NCBI RefSeq assembly: GCF_947172395.1
Contig: NC_069110.1
Location: 2,728,001-2,792,000, forward strand
Length of the DNA: 64,000 nucleotides
Direction of reading: 5' to 3'
Source: Bicyclus anynana
Lineage: Eukaryota > Arthropoda > Insecta > Lepidoptera > Nymphalidae
The notes below the pieces were generated by a model, which was not told the origin of the DNA, ran no database searches, and worked only from the letters and a program-made list of their open reading frames with translations. This document shows, piece by piece, positions 40,915 to 51,170 of the stretch (positions are counted from its first letter, which is position 1; each line of letters starts with the position of its first letter). The position numbers and the translations under genes were made by a program.

Positions 40915-41130
40915 ACCGAATTCATTTACGTGTGAAATTCCTATTTTCACAATTCCCGCAGGAACCATGCATTTTTCGAGAAAAAAAGCAGTCTCAATGT
41001 TGCTCCACAATGTCCTCTATCTCAAAGCGAAAGTCCCAATACAATCGGTTCAACCGTTCCAAAGATTAGACTGGACATACAGAAAGACAGACAGATAGAC
41101 AGACAAAAGTTTTAAAAAAGCTTGACTATG
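40915..41130 (-). mobile_element. Helitron-like fragment
   Basis: TTTACGTGTGAAATTCC, CAATTCCCGCAGGAACCATG, GACAGACAGATAGACAGAC. The same arrangement occurs at 44820-45020. Confidence 0.6.
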
Positions 41131-41402
41131 TTTTCGTGTCGTGTAAAATCTATAAAAACTAGAAAAAAAACATTAAACAAAACAAACAAAATTTTATTTA
41201 TATGCATTGATTACATACAAATAAAATTCTCTTCTTTCAGTCTCAACAAAAATTAATAACATTTGTGTTTGAAATATCATGCAATGTTTAAAAAATATTT
41301 ATTATTTGTTTTTGTCACAAATAAAAAACAAATAATAACATATCGCACATGTTTTACGTTGTGCTCACAGGTACATAGCTTGTAAGCGACGCTTGCTCAT
41401 TT

Positions 41403-41408
41403 TATAAT
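41403..41408 (+). promoter_or_regulatory. possible TATA box of the protease-homologue gene
   Basis: TATAAT lies 64-69 bases before the proposed start codon at 41472. No convincing initiator is visible at the right distance, so this is only positional evidence. Confidence 0.25.
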
Positions 41409-41471
41409 ACTCTGAGAAAGAAGGAAGCATCTATATTTTCATGTGATGTGATAAAGAAGTCCTGTAATAAA

Positions 41472-43380
41472 ATGTTGTTTGTGTAAGTAATTGTGTTGTA
41501 TGTTTAATATAATTGAAGTGCTTTTCATATCTATTCTATCAATTATATTATTTTACCACTAACACCATGATAATTGTGAGTGTCATAATACGCTATATTT
41601 CATCCCGTGAAACCGCAGGACTTCGGCTAGTCCTCTATAATTATAAAATGTTTAGTTTACAATTAATATAAGAGTCGTGATAGCCCAGTGGCTATGACCT
41701 CTGCCACCGATTCCGGAGGGTGGGGGTTTCAATCCGGCCCGTTGCATGCACCTCCAACTTTTCAGTTGTGTACCTTTTAAGAAGTTAAATATTAAATTGT
41801 GTCTCAAACGGTGAAGAAAAAACTTCGTGAGGAAACTTGCATACCAGAGAATTTTCTTAATTCTCTGCGTGTGTGAAGTCTGCCAATCCGCATTGGGATC
41901 CGTAGTGGACTATTGGCCTAACTCCTCTCATTCTGTGAGGAGACTCGAGCTCAGCAGTTAGCCGTATATGGATTGATTATGATGATGACGTTTACAGATT
42001 GCTGTTCTACAATTTTCTGAGTACTGTGAATGGTTTTTGGGATGTCGGTACCACAACAAAGGGTCCGCAGAGAACTGATTTGCACCCACGGACCAGTTTT
42101 TTTAGGTGGCAACGTACAGAATTTGCAACCTTAAAGTTTTGGTTCCCAAACTTTGATTGGGAAGATATAGAGAATCGACGGGCAACGTGTGTCGTTGCTG
42201 GAATTTCTATAGGTTCGTAATTTGCCATATCTTTTAATTATGACCAACTAGCAATATGACCATCTTGGCTGACAGCGTATTGGCTCGTATTATCAAATTA
42301 ATTTTTCTTAAGAACTCAGGTTTCGAAATAAAATATAATATTTTTTTTTTTGATCTTGTAGAACACCGAAAAAACTATTTAAGACTCCTTTAGTAGTAAA
42401 AGTATCAACTAGCCTATTATCGTTAGGAGTCAAAAATGTCACCCTGGCCACCGTAAACAGCGTGGGTAATCTTATTGTCATATGCCTTTATAAAAGGGAG
42501 GACCTTAGCCTGACTCTATAATGTGCCAGTAATATATTTAAACAAGAGCTCTTAGTGCAATTATATTATCATTTGTGTTACAGGTTTCACTCCACTGGGT
42601 GTAGCTACAATTTTGAATCGCCGTGTTCTTCTGACCTCAGCAAACTATTTAGATCCCCATATGGAAAACCAAAGATATCTCCGCATTTGGGCGTTGGGTC
42701 GAGCTGGTAAACACGACTCGCCATACAGATACCGAGTGTGGCGTGTCCATCGCATCTTTCCCAAAAGCCTCAACGCAGAACACCGTCACGGAGCGAGAGG
42801 CTACCACAGCCCACGACACGACCTTTCTGTCATCATCAGTTTCGACCAAATGTACATTTACAACGTTTACCCTCATAGATATCAATACGCCTTTCGTGCC
42901 TATCTCACTCGCGATCGTGATGTTTTAGAAGAATCCTTTCTCATGGCCGGTTCTGGTTACGAATACATGCAGCACATTTACGAAAACTACAAGATTTTCT
43001 ACACCAAGTTGTACAAACGGGACGTTGTCGATTGTTCTAAGTACCTCCCAAAATGGTGGGGTAAATTCATTTGCGTGAGAAACGTTAATTTTTTACCCGG
43101 TATAGCGAATGGTGGTCCGATGTTGCAAAATAACCATCTAGTCGGTATCGGCTGCTTCGAGATACGGTACAACGAAGATAGAATATTCGTCTTTACAGAC
43201 TTACGGTATTATGTTCGATGGATATATAAGTATGCGCGTATAAGCGGTGGCGATTACTACGAGTACGCTTACCCTGAGTGGGGGATACCGGGGAGTATGG
43301 ACAATCTCTATGATCCAGAGACTAATGACCCTAGAAATCCATTTAAGCACATTCTATATGATCTATTTCCCCTTGGGTAA
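41472..43380 (+). CDS. secreted serine protease homologue (catalytically inactive, trypsin fold), three exons
   Basis: Exons 41472-41482, 41998-42212 and 42584-43380 join in phase (introns of phase 2 and 1) to 340 codons. Exon 1 is 11 nt: AATAAA before ATG, then a GTAAGT donor. Acceptors are TTTACAG and TGTTACAG. The joined N-terminus MLFVLLFYNFLSTVNG is a plausible signal peptide. The chymotrypsin/trypsin fold shows in LNRRVLLTSANYL (residues 86-98), RHDLSVI (153-159) and PGIANGGPMLQNNHLVGIG (247-265). The catalytic His is Asn96, Asp155 is kept, and the catalytic Ser of GDSGGP is Asn251 with the preceding Asp lost, so it should not cleave peptides. The CGGS and AAHC cysteines of the usual disulfide are both replaced (Gly, Tyr), while C226 and C239 remain. 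No R-IVGG activation site is seen. The tail of about 45 residues is acidic and aromatic. Its role is unknown; such homologues may act as binding or cofactor proteins. Confidence 0.82.
41671..41990 (+). mobile_element. SINE family A inside intron 1
   Basis: Full-length copy: GAGTCGTGATAGCCCAGTGG, a mutated B box, CATGCACCTCCAACTTTTCA, GAATTTTCTTAATTCTCTGC, GACTATTGGCCTAACTCC and an (ATGATG) tail ending seven bases before exon 2. GTTTACAATT at 41655-41664 and GTTTACAGATT at 41990-42000 look like the target duplication, the second copy spanning the splice acceptor. Confidence 0.85.
42213..42583 (+). other. intron 2 of the protease-homologue gene
   Basis: Donor GTTCGT after ATAG, acceptor TGTTACAG. 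The intron contains a retroelement-tail word (GGAGGACCTTAGCCTGACTC, 42499-42518) like the 40.86-kb repeat. Confidence 0.75.
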
Positions 43381-43420
43381 TAAAAGAGTACCAACCAATA
43401 TATATTTCACATTTAATAAT

Positions 43421-43426
43421 AATAAA
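43421..43426 (+). terminator. polyadenylation signal AATAAA
   Basis: A canonical AATAAA lies 41 bases after the stop codon of the protease homologue, in an AT-rich stretch directly before repeat family E. Confidence 0.6.
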
Positions 43427-43442
43427 TTAGTCCTTGATTGCG

Positions 43443-43890
43443 ACCTCTTGCAGGCTAATTCACTATCTTTGATGTATGCTAGTTGACATACTTAAGCGAG
43501 TTATAAAACAGAGGTCCGATTCCCGGCTGGGCCGATAAAAGTTTTCTTAAGTGGTCCAAAAGTGGTGGTCCAGCTGGTGGGCGGCTTCGGCCGTAGCTAA
43601 TTACCGCCCTACCGGCAAAGACGTACCAACAAGTGATTTAGCGTTGCGGTACGATGTCGTGTAAGAACCGAAAGGAGTGTGGATTTTCTTCCTCTTTTTA
43701 AGAAGTTAGTCTGCTTCCTTAAATTGCATCATCACTTACCACCAGGTGAGATTGTAGTCAAGGGTTAACTTGTAAAGAAAAAAAAAATCTACTCGTATGT
43801 AAAAAGTGTCATCCGGTGTCTACTGGTGGATATCATACTGGTAAATAATATTTCTCAATTGATTTGATGTTTATTTTAATAGGTGAATAG
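43443..43890 (+). repeat. repeat family E split by a SINE
   Basis: CTTGCAGGCTAATTCACTAT and GTTGACATACTTAAGCGAG lie left of the SINE. GTGTCATCCGGTGTCTACTG, GGATATCATACTGGTAAAT and GGTGAATAGGCTGC lie right of it. Confidence 0.75.
43501..43792 (+). mobile_element. tRNA-derived SINE, family C, headless
   Basis: AAAACAGAGGTCCGATTCCC (remnant B box), GGCTGGGCCGATAAAAG, CCCTACCGGCAAAGACGTAC, AGGTGAGATTGTAGTCAAGG and a poly-A tail. The A box has been lost. Confidence 0.85.
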
Positions 43891-43899
43891 GCTGCTTTT

Positions 43900-44120
43900 G
43901 ACACGAGGAAATATTCGCACATGGTACCTGCGGGATTTGTGAAAATTAGAACTTCAAGCGTTTGAAATTTTGAAATCGCGGACGTTCACAGGTATATAAT
44001 ATTTGATACATATCTAACACCGGCTTTGGCACCGCCTTCAGAACGATCAGTAGGTTTAAAATATTATGAAGTTATTTTTAGCTTTTCAGGTTTTTTTTTA
44101 AAGTCGGTTGTATTTAAAAA
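43900..44120. repeat. Helitron-like and family I fragments
   Basis: ACATGGTACCTGCGGGATTT with GAAATCGCGGACGTTCACAG (43919-44001) is a decayed Helitron end. GGCACCGCCTTCAGAACGAT and AAAGTCGGTTGTATTTAAA (44028-44118) are family I words. Confidence 0.5.
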
Positions 44121-44439
44121 ATAAATATTTACGTTTTGTTACAAATTGTAGCGTCCCCAAGGCATGTACGTAGTTTAAAAGGGATAGAATTATTCAACAT
44201 CAACTTTCTCTTTACGTAATACGTTACGTTAAGTTTCTCCGGGCGAAATAAAGATGGCGTTGTAGCGAGAGTCCGTAAAATTGGCTTCAAGTTGTATAAA
44301 TGGCTCAACAGATGGCGCAACAAGTAGAATGGTTTAAGTTGAAGTTACTTTTAATATAGAGGTATTATGAGGTTCTATTTTATGACGACAGTTTTGTTTT
44401 TGTTGTATTGGTGCGGTGTAACCTTGACTGTCCAGACGT
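44121..44439. other. unassigned; two GATGGCG words in one segment
   Basis: AAAGATGGCGTTGTAGCG (44250-44267) and CAGATGGCGCAACAAG (44309-44324) recall the ends of some insect small repeats, but no element can be drawn. The 64-codon minus-strand frame is not convincing. Confidence 0.3.
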
Positions 44440-44640
44440 CGGACAGTCGATTTGCTTGCTGTTCCTATTGCTTCACCACAAGTATAGCAAGATTTTTCAG
44501 TGGCTTTCCCCCATCGTACTAAGTTGTTCTGATCTGGAGAGTAATTTGAAAGGCATTAAGATAGAATTTTAATAAGGCAGGTGACCATTCATAAAGCAGG
44601 GCGCGCCATTTTAGTGCTACGAGGATGCAGAACTCACTTA
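44440..44640 (+). repeat. interspersed repeat family M
   Basis: AGCAAGATTTTTCAGTGG, TCGTACTAAGTTGTTCTG and GCCATTTTAGTGCTACGAGG with GATGCAGAACTC match 59200-59250 and 59457-59490 on the same strand. Confidence 0.65.
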
Positions 44641-44765
44641 AATCCCGAGTGAAATCTATTTTCATTCCAAATTTCAGCCAAATCGCTATAGTGGCCGCAG
44701 CGTTGAGGAGGAACAAACATATAAACTTATTCACAAACTTTCGCCTGTATATTATTAGCGTGATT
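44640..44765 (-). mobile_element. Helitron 5' part
   Basis: The minus strand reads the Helitron 5' half, ending (as the inverse) ATTATTAGCGTGA, with core words GAAATTTGGAATG and GCCGCAGCGTTGAGGAGG. Confidence 0.65.
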
Positions 44766-44819
44766 CAAAATTTTATTATACATAAATAAGAGTCAAATAT
44801 TTAGTATACTACAAGTGAA

Positions 44820-45020
44820 CACTCGCGACTTAGCGCGCTTAAAAATCAGTTTTACACAAATTCCGCGTGAATCATAGACTTTTTCTTCATAAAAAGTAGA
44901 CTATACGTTACTCAATAGTTCAGCTCTATCTTCCATTGAAAGACCCATTAAAATAGGTTCAGCCTTTCCAATGATAGCTTGGACAAACAGACAGACAAAT
45001 ATTTTAAAAAGCTCGTTTGT
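44820..45020 (-). mobile_element. Helitron-like fragment
   Basis: CACTCGCGACTTAGCGCG, ATTCCGCGTGAATCATAGAC, GGACAAACAGACAGACAAA. Same structure as 40915-41130. Confidence 0.6.
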
Positions 45021-45144
45021 AAGCTATATTAAAAAAAAAACTATATGCACTTGAGAAAACATAGACAGACCTTCCAATTTTATATATATTTGTCCGAGTA
45101 GGTATGTATTATGTATTTATTGATTTGTCTTTTTTTAACATAAA

Positions 45145-45236
45145 AAAATCAACCCTCCCGCTGCGGGACGTTTAAGTGCCCAAGCAACTAGTGGTCAGGG
45201 CTCCAGGGTTAGGAACCTCCTCACAATACCTAACTT
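45145..45236 (-). mobile_element. LINE 3' end, family of 38520-38945
   Basis: AATCAACCCTCCCGCTGCGG, GACGTTTAAGTGCCCAAGC and GTGGTCAGGGCTCCAGGGT. Confidence 0.7.
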
Positions 45237-45768
45237 GTTTCTTATCTTATCATTGAATAAAAAAATTCTTATTAGAAATTTCGACTAAATTATAATAATT
45301 TAATATGCTACAAATTACATATTTAAATTAAAGTTAACCATGATGCAACACAAACTACAGTTGGCTTTACTTTGCATTGGTTATTATTACTTAGAAAGTA
45401 ATCAAAAAAATTAAATAACAAACAAAAATAGAAAAGGTGCACGCAGGTGGAACCGCGCGGCAGCAGCTAGTTTCTTTTTATTCCAAAAGTCGTGGTAAAA
45501 GTTCCTAAATTTTCCATAAACAAGTCATTTGAAGGACAGTGAGCATTTTGCTCACGTGCGCCTACTTCAGTAACTTTTTAAGGCGCGCCTTCTCACAGTT
45601 TAAAAATAAAAGTATTGTTATATACAAGAGAAAATGCTTTGTGGGCGTAACTGAAACACAAAGCAACGAAGTTTGTTAGAACACTAGGTACACGCCTTTT
45701 AATTTCATTCATTAATTTGTTCATTCAGCTTCGCACAAGTTTGTTCAAAACAATAAAATATACCTTTT

Positions 45769-46251
45769 AAGGTTTCCTTCTTTCCTTCGAACAGTGCGTG
45801 TTGCCAGTGATGACCTATGGTTCCGAAACTTGGTCGCTAACTATGGGCCTCATAAGAAGGCTCAGAGTCACACAGCGTGCGATAGAACGAGCTATGTTAG
45901 GAGTATCTTTGCGTGATCGAATCATAAATGAAGAGATCCGCAGAAGAACCAAAGTCACCGACATAGCTCAACGAGTTGCGAAGCTGAAGTGGCAATGGGC
46001 GGGGCACATAGTTTGAAGAGCCGATGGACGTTGGGGTCCTAAAGTGCTGGAATGGCGACCCCGCACTACAAAGCGCAGTGTTGGCCGACCCCCCACCAGG
46101 TGGACTGACGACATCAAGCGAGTCGCAGGGATTCGCTGGATGCAGGTGGCTCAGTATCGTGATGTATCGGAAGTCCTTACAAAAGGCCTATGTCCTGCAG
46201 TGGACGTCCATCGGCTGATATGATGATGATGATGATAATGAAGGTTTCCTT
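45769..46251 (+). mobile_element. young 5'-truncated RTE insertion with 11-bp TSD
   Basis: AAGGTTTCCTT flanks both ends (45769-45779, 46241-46251). The body is nearly identical to the 19.7-20.2 kb copy and ends in (TGATGA)n. It differs by a stop at 46016-46018 (Arg codon changed to TGA) and a one-base insertion near 46165, so it encodes only fragments of the C-terminal region. Confidence 0.92.
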
Positions 46252-46446
46252 TGGAAGGTATAATATCCGCCTCAGCATCAGCCCAAAAGGGATATTATTT
46301 TTAAATCAAAGAAATCCAAACTTCAATACCTATTAGTTATGGTCTAAGATCCGGCATTAGAAATATATAACCTCATCTGTTATGTATTAGTGCTATGAAA
46401 TAAATAATACCCAATTATTATTTACATCACCTAGTGACATATTTGA

Positions 46447-46680
46447 TGGCCTCCGTGGCGCAGTGCAGATTTACAAAACAGAGGTCCTGGGTTCGATCCC
46501 CGGCTGGGCCGATTGAGATTTTCTTAATCTGTCTGGCTGGTGCCAGTGCCGATGCCGTGTAGAAACCGAAAAGGGGTGTGGGTTTTCATCCTCCTCCTGA
46601 CAAGTTAGCCCGCTTCCATCTTAGACCGCATTATCACTTACCATCAGGTTAGATTGCAGTCAAGTTCTAACTTTTAATAA
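46447..46680 (+). mobile_element. tRNA-derived SINE, family C
   Basis: Head GGCCTCCGTGGCGCAGTG (A box) and GGTTCGATCCCC (B box), then CGGCTGGGCCGATTGAG, GAAACCGAAAAGGGGTGTGG, ACTTACCATCAGGTTAGATT. The middle block with ACGTACC is deleted. Confidence 0.9.
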
Positions 46681-46689
46681 ATGAAAGAA

Positions 46690-47495
46690 AATATCATGTA
46701 GTGGCACACATCTTAAAGTGACATATTGCAAATAGGTAGCTTAATTAAATTGCGACCTAACACATTTTTCATACAAAATTTAGGAAACCATGAAAGGTAA
46801 CTTAATACAGTATAATTAAGCATTAAATGAGCTTTAATTCGACATATTGCATGACTAAATAACTGATTAGGGTATATAAATAACAATAATTAATTGTTTA
46901 TATCTGGAAACCCCATAGTTGCAGTGGCAACCTTCCTGGGTATATTCAGGGTATACCAGGGTATATTCTTTTAACAGTGTACGATTTTTAATAATTGAGC
47001 AAAGAGGGAAGAAGGTTAAATAAATTAAATAAAAAAAATGTAATTTAATACTGAAAGGGCTCAATTTTACTAGGCAACCTATCAATTATTGCAAAGTGTC
47101 AATGTAAATTTTTCCATAATTTATACATTTTACTTATTAACATATTATTTATTACATATGAGGGTATATAATTCTTATGCCGGATCTTGTACTATTAGTA
47201 ATATCTACAACAATGTATTTGTTGGAAAGGGATTAATTGTAATTAAATTAAAAATCCTAGAATAAATAAATTAAAAATAGTTTAAGTCGACTGTATATTC
47301 ATGGTCGGATCACTAATTACAATGGTTGAATATAAGCTTCACTATAGCTTGGTTCTTGAGGTTCAGAGGTTCGTGGTTTTTGATGTTGTTACTTTACACT
47401 GGAGTTCTTGGGATCTCGAAGGATCAAAAGTTGTAGCGGAAGTAATTTTAGGTTCCTCGTGTGTTATATATAGAATTTTCCCGCTCGTCACTACG
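46690..47495. other. no recognised feature
   Basis: AT-rich; the frame at 47301-47579 has no motif and runs into RTE sequence. Confidence 0.35.
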
Positions 47496-47499
47496 GTCA

Positions 47500-47862
47500 T
47501 TGCAGTCGGTGCGATTTCCAGTGTGGGGTCGCCATTCTCATACTTCGAGCATAGCTTGCTCCATCGCTACTCTAAGTGACTATGAGCCTTTTAAAGATAT
47601 GCAGATACCATCATCATCGTCGTATAAGCCGATGGAGGACCACTGCAGGACATAGGCCTTTCGTAGGGACTGCCAAACATTACGATCCACGATGTCGTCC
47701 GTACACCTGGTGGGGGGTCGACCAATACTGCGTTCTCTAATGCGGAGTCGCCATTCCAGCACCTTGGGATCCCAAAGTTCATCGGATTTTCGAACTATGT
47801 GCCCATTGCCACTTCAGCTTCGCGACTTGTTGAGCTATGTCGGTGACTTTGGTGGCGCAGGT
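47500..47862 (-). mobile_element. RTE-type LINE 3' ends, two pieces
   Basis: Minus strand 47862-47608 encodes TKVTDIAQQVAKLKWQWAH, then LEWRLRIRERSIGRPPTRC, DIVDRNVWQSLRKAYVLQWS and the tail. A second partial piece at 47575-47500 contains EQAMLEV and PHTGNRTD-like sequence. The RVAGIRWMQ block is deleted in the first. Confidence 0.85.
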
Positions 47863-48738
47863 ACCAATAGGGAGTAATACTACTGGTTGTATAAATAGAC
47901 GTTGAAAGTATTTTTTTTTTATTTTGACTTAAATAATTTTGAAGGCCATGACTTGTCATGTTGCTAAGTGGATTCTCTTGTCCGTTATGATTATGTTACA
48001 CGAATTTTCAAGTAACTTTGAAAGTTAAGCCGCATACACACTGGGGAATAAATAAGGTAGCATGTGGGGCAATACTTCCCTAAGCAACTATTTTAACTTT
48101 AAACTTAAAAAAATTATAATATTATAGTTTAGAATGAAAGCCTATGATGGCCAGACCTTTAATAAAAAGTGAAAGTTAGTTAGCCCATGCATATCACAGA
48201 ACATAGAAAGTGCTAAAGCTAAATTGATAAAAGACAATGTAATTTTATTGATAAAACAATCATTTTATGCATGCAACTGTTTGTTTTGTCATGCTTGCCT
48301 TAGTACATCATTAACAACTACAATCAAATAGCCGTTCACGCATATCCAATAAATAAATAAAATAGAATAAAGTAAAATGAAAGAGAAATAAAATATTATG
48401 CTTTTTTTTGTTCCAGTGTAACCAAGACTTTACTAACGTTGTTTGGCAAAATGCCAGCTACAATTTCGGAGTCACTGAGTAAATGATTCATATTCACTAA
48501 TTAGGTATAATGTTTAAATACTCGTAAATAAGGAGCTTCATTATGATTCAACCTAATTACTGTCCAACTGTAGGCCTTTCATCTAAAGAGCCAGAGTTTC
48601 AACTCTTTACGTAACTCCTTTTCCACTCTACCGGTAAAAACTTAACCCTGACTGATGTATGTAGCATGATGCCGTACAAAAATATCAGGGTCAATAGCCA
48701 TAGGGAGTAAGTACAAAAATCATTTAAGAGTTTTGTAC
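47863..48738. other. no recognised feature
   Basis: AT-rich. No frame or repeat word identified. Confidence 0.35.
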
Positions 48739-48926
48739 ATCATCATCATCATCATCATCATCATCACTATTAACCCATATTCGGTTCACTGCTGAGCTCG
48801 AGTCTCCTCTCAGAGGGGATAGGCCAATAGCACACACACGCATAGAATTAAGAAATGTTCACGATGTTTTCCTTCACCGTTTGAGACACGGCAGGAGGTC
48901 ATATCCACTGGGCTATTACGGCTCTT
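48739..48926 (-). mobile_element. tRNA-derived SINE, family A, internally deleted
   Basis: A long (CATCAT)n run (48739-48768) starts the inverse copy, followed by ACCCATATTCGGTTCACTGC. The centre and B box are deleted; GGTCATATCCACTGGGCTAT and TACGGCTCTTATAT close it. Confidence 0.85.
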
Positions 48927-48959
48927 ATATTATGGTTTTGTATATATGGTAATTGGAAA

Positions 48960-49190
48960 ACCATTGCTTGTAAACAGAGTAACGCTTTGCAGGACATGCA
49001 AACGTCCAACAAGTGCCAGTCTTTGCCTATCAAGGTGCTATTCAAGGTCAAGGTGTTGAACCTTATGTGTCTGTAATTACACTGGCAACATTTGCCCTTA
49101 TCATTCAGACCGGAAAACAGAAATGCTGCACGGTGGCAGAAATAAACATCGCGGTAGTAATTTCCCGGACGAGCTGTGGACAAAAAGTTT
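48960..49190 (+). repeat. interspersed repeat family L
   Basis: CTTATGTGTCTGTAATTACA, CATTTGCCCTTATCATTCA, GAAATGCTGCACGGTGGCAG and CCCGGACGAGCTGTGGACAA; second copy at 35.93 kb. The minus-strand 94-codon frame is a shadow. Confidence 0.65.
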
Positions 49191-49203
49191 TTTTTTATGA
49201 AAT

Positions 49204-49300
49204 ACTAGAGGACGCCCGCGACTTCTTCCGCATGAAATTTAGTTTTTCACAAATCCCACGAAAACGATGAATTTTTTGAGGTTGAAAAGTAAGTAAAGTC
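49204..49300 (-). mobile_element. Helitron 3' end
   Basis: ACTAGAGGACGCCCGCGACT, TCTTCCGCATGAAATTTAG and CACAAATCCCACG. Confidence 0.6.
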
Positions 49301-49393
49301 CTAAGTCCATAATTCTACCAAAAATACTAATTAAGATTGGCATACTTTCAGCTATTATAACTTGTAAGAAAGATCTTGCCATCACAAGGTCTA

Positions 49394-49764
49394 ATAGACT
49401 AAGAGCCGGTGAACCCCAAACCTTCGTCATTTTATAAAAGCTTAAAGTTTGTCAGCTCATGCTCCTACCATAAGTAAGGACGGTAGCCAATTATGGAGTT
49501 TGGACCGTGGTGGCTTTGGGAGGTAGCACGGTTTAAGGATCCAGACCCTTCAACCGTCTAAGTATAAATTATATTTTTTTTATATTTTTATCGGCATAAT
49601 GTGAGAAATTATATCCCCATTTGTCAGACACTTGGTTTCATGGCAACCCTTTGAAAAACACTACCTATTTAATTTGAAACTTCAAGGGTCTCTAGCGAAG
49701 GGTTGATACACTTACAGCTTTTATAAAATGACGAAGGTCTGGGGTTCACGGGCTCTCGGCCTAT
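49394..49764. mobile_element. inverted-repeat element (MITE), 371 bp
   Basis: The left end ATAGACTAAGAGCCGGTGAA and the inverse of the right end ATAGGCCGAGAGCCCGTGAA continue together through ACCTTCGTCATTTTATAAAA for about 46 bp. The interior carries GGAGTTTGGACCGTGGTGGC and GGGTCTCTAGCGAAGGGTTG, words shared with 5690-5765 and 7371-7540. Confidence 0.8.
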
Positions 49765-50118
49765 AAGTATTAAATCAAAAATTAAATATATTTGAAAACT
49801 TACGTGGTGGTATTCAAAACACAATATAAAATAAGAAATATCTTAGTTCAACTTTACAAGTTCTAAAGCCTACTTGCACACATCTTTCTATCGCAAACAT
49901 TTCCCCATTGTTATGAAAATTCTATTCTCCTGCTTACATAAAACTTTGAAATTCATTGTAGAACTTAACAGTGAGTTGGCAACTTTACAGGGCGTTGACT
50001 TGTCCAAGTCAAGATTTTTCAACGTAAAACGTATCCAATACTAAGAATGCACGATCGTTTGCTACAAACTAATGTTGTGATAGAGGTTCTTTCTAATAAT
50101 AATATTGTTGTGATGCAC
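49765..50118. other. no recognised feature
   Basis: Nothing recognised. Confidence 0.35.
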
Positions 50119-50119
50119 A

Positions 50120-50725
50120 TGCATACTTTTTTTCCTGTTTGAATAAGTGCCATAGGCTCTATATGGGACCACTGCGGTGTCACCGAGGGTTTTGGGCGAG
50201 CGTAGAAGCATTGCTCGATGAGACCCGAAGGCTGAAAGAAAGACAGAGGACAGAACTACTCTCTAAGGGTGTTTCCTGTGAGACTCGGACTTTGGCTTAG
50301 AAGGCGTTCTAGAAAGGTGTCTTGGCCTAAGTGAATCAGCCCGGAAGCCCCCAAGATCGTAGGTTAGAAAACTCACGTCTGGGTGACGTTAGATATCGGG
50401 GGCCTCGTCTTCGCCGGCGAAGACGCTGTGTAGCTTGTGTTTGTGGTGCCTGTGAAGCATTATCAATCATCATGTCATCGTCTAGATCGTAAAGGATGTT
50501 TTTTGGACGCCTCTGATTGCAGTTAGCGTTTAAATTTGGAGTGTAACTACAAGCCTCAACCACTAGTTTGTTGATATGTGTAGCAGCTCTGTCGAAATAG
50601 TTTAGAGAGCTGTCTCATGTAATGGGCTATTATTGGCATATCTAAGTCTCTATGGAGGTTGCTGTTGCATACAAAACCGCGGTACGCCTGTGTCGATTTT
50701 GTTGACCATACTTGTAAACTAATGT
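50120..50725 (-). mobile_element. Jockey-like LINE ORF2 C-terminus and 3' UTR
   Basis: The minus strand reads YRGFVCNSNLHRDLDMPI, AHYMRQLSKLFRQ, then shifts frame to HINKLVVEACSYTPNL, RRPKNILYDLDDDMM. The order 'VRN..LHRDL...P....Y....', 'NPL...A.SY.P', 'RRPK.VL.D.DD' is the standard C-terminal end of Jockey-clade polyproteins (family knowledge). One frameshift near 50595 makes it a pseudogene. The UTR (50120-50335) is GC-richer than its flanks. Confidence 0.8.
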
Positions 50726-50804
50726 TATAAAGAGTTAAAGTTTGAGAGTTGTGTTCTGAACCAATTTGAAATTTTGTTTCAATAAAAAACTACTTCTTCT
50801 TCAC

Positions 50805-50874
50805 CGAGTGTAATATAGGCTATACTTTATCCCTGTATCTCACTAGATCAGCGAAACTACGGGAAATTTGCTAG
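50805..50874 (+). mobile_element. Helitron-like 3' end
   Basis: GTAATATAGGCTATACTTTA, TCCCTGTATCTCACTAG, GGGAAATTTGCTAG. Confidence 0.5.
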
Positions 50875-51064
50875 TTATAATATATATAACTCTGGAGTGT
50901 GGAAAAAAATCAGGACAATTTAACATACAAATCAAAATGTAACCTAAACAGACCCTTGAATGGCAAAGAATAACCTTGAACAGACACATATAGGGTACAA
51001 TGACTGATCCTGTGCTCCATACAGTTTTTGACCATCTGCTTGGCTCACCGTTTGTAGTTTGATA

Positions 51065-51170
51065 AAACTTGAAAGATAGGCTAGGTATAATGTTGGAGTA
51101 AGGGTAGGGTAAGGATAGGGTAGAGATGAAGTGTACATAAGTCAAAGCGAAGCTTGACCGGGTCCGCTAA
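51065..51170 (+). mobile_element. Helitron-like element end with GGGTA repeats
   Basis: GTAAGGGTAGGGTAAGGATA leads to AAGTCAAAGCGAAGCTTGAC and CGGGTCCGCTAA, the same ending as 61.95 kb. Confidence 0.7.

Noticed and set aside
42007..42885. Minus-strand genes opposite the protease homologue
   Set aside because: They are antisense shadows of exons 2 and 3 without motifs.
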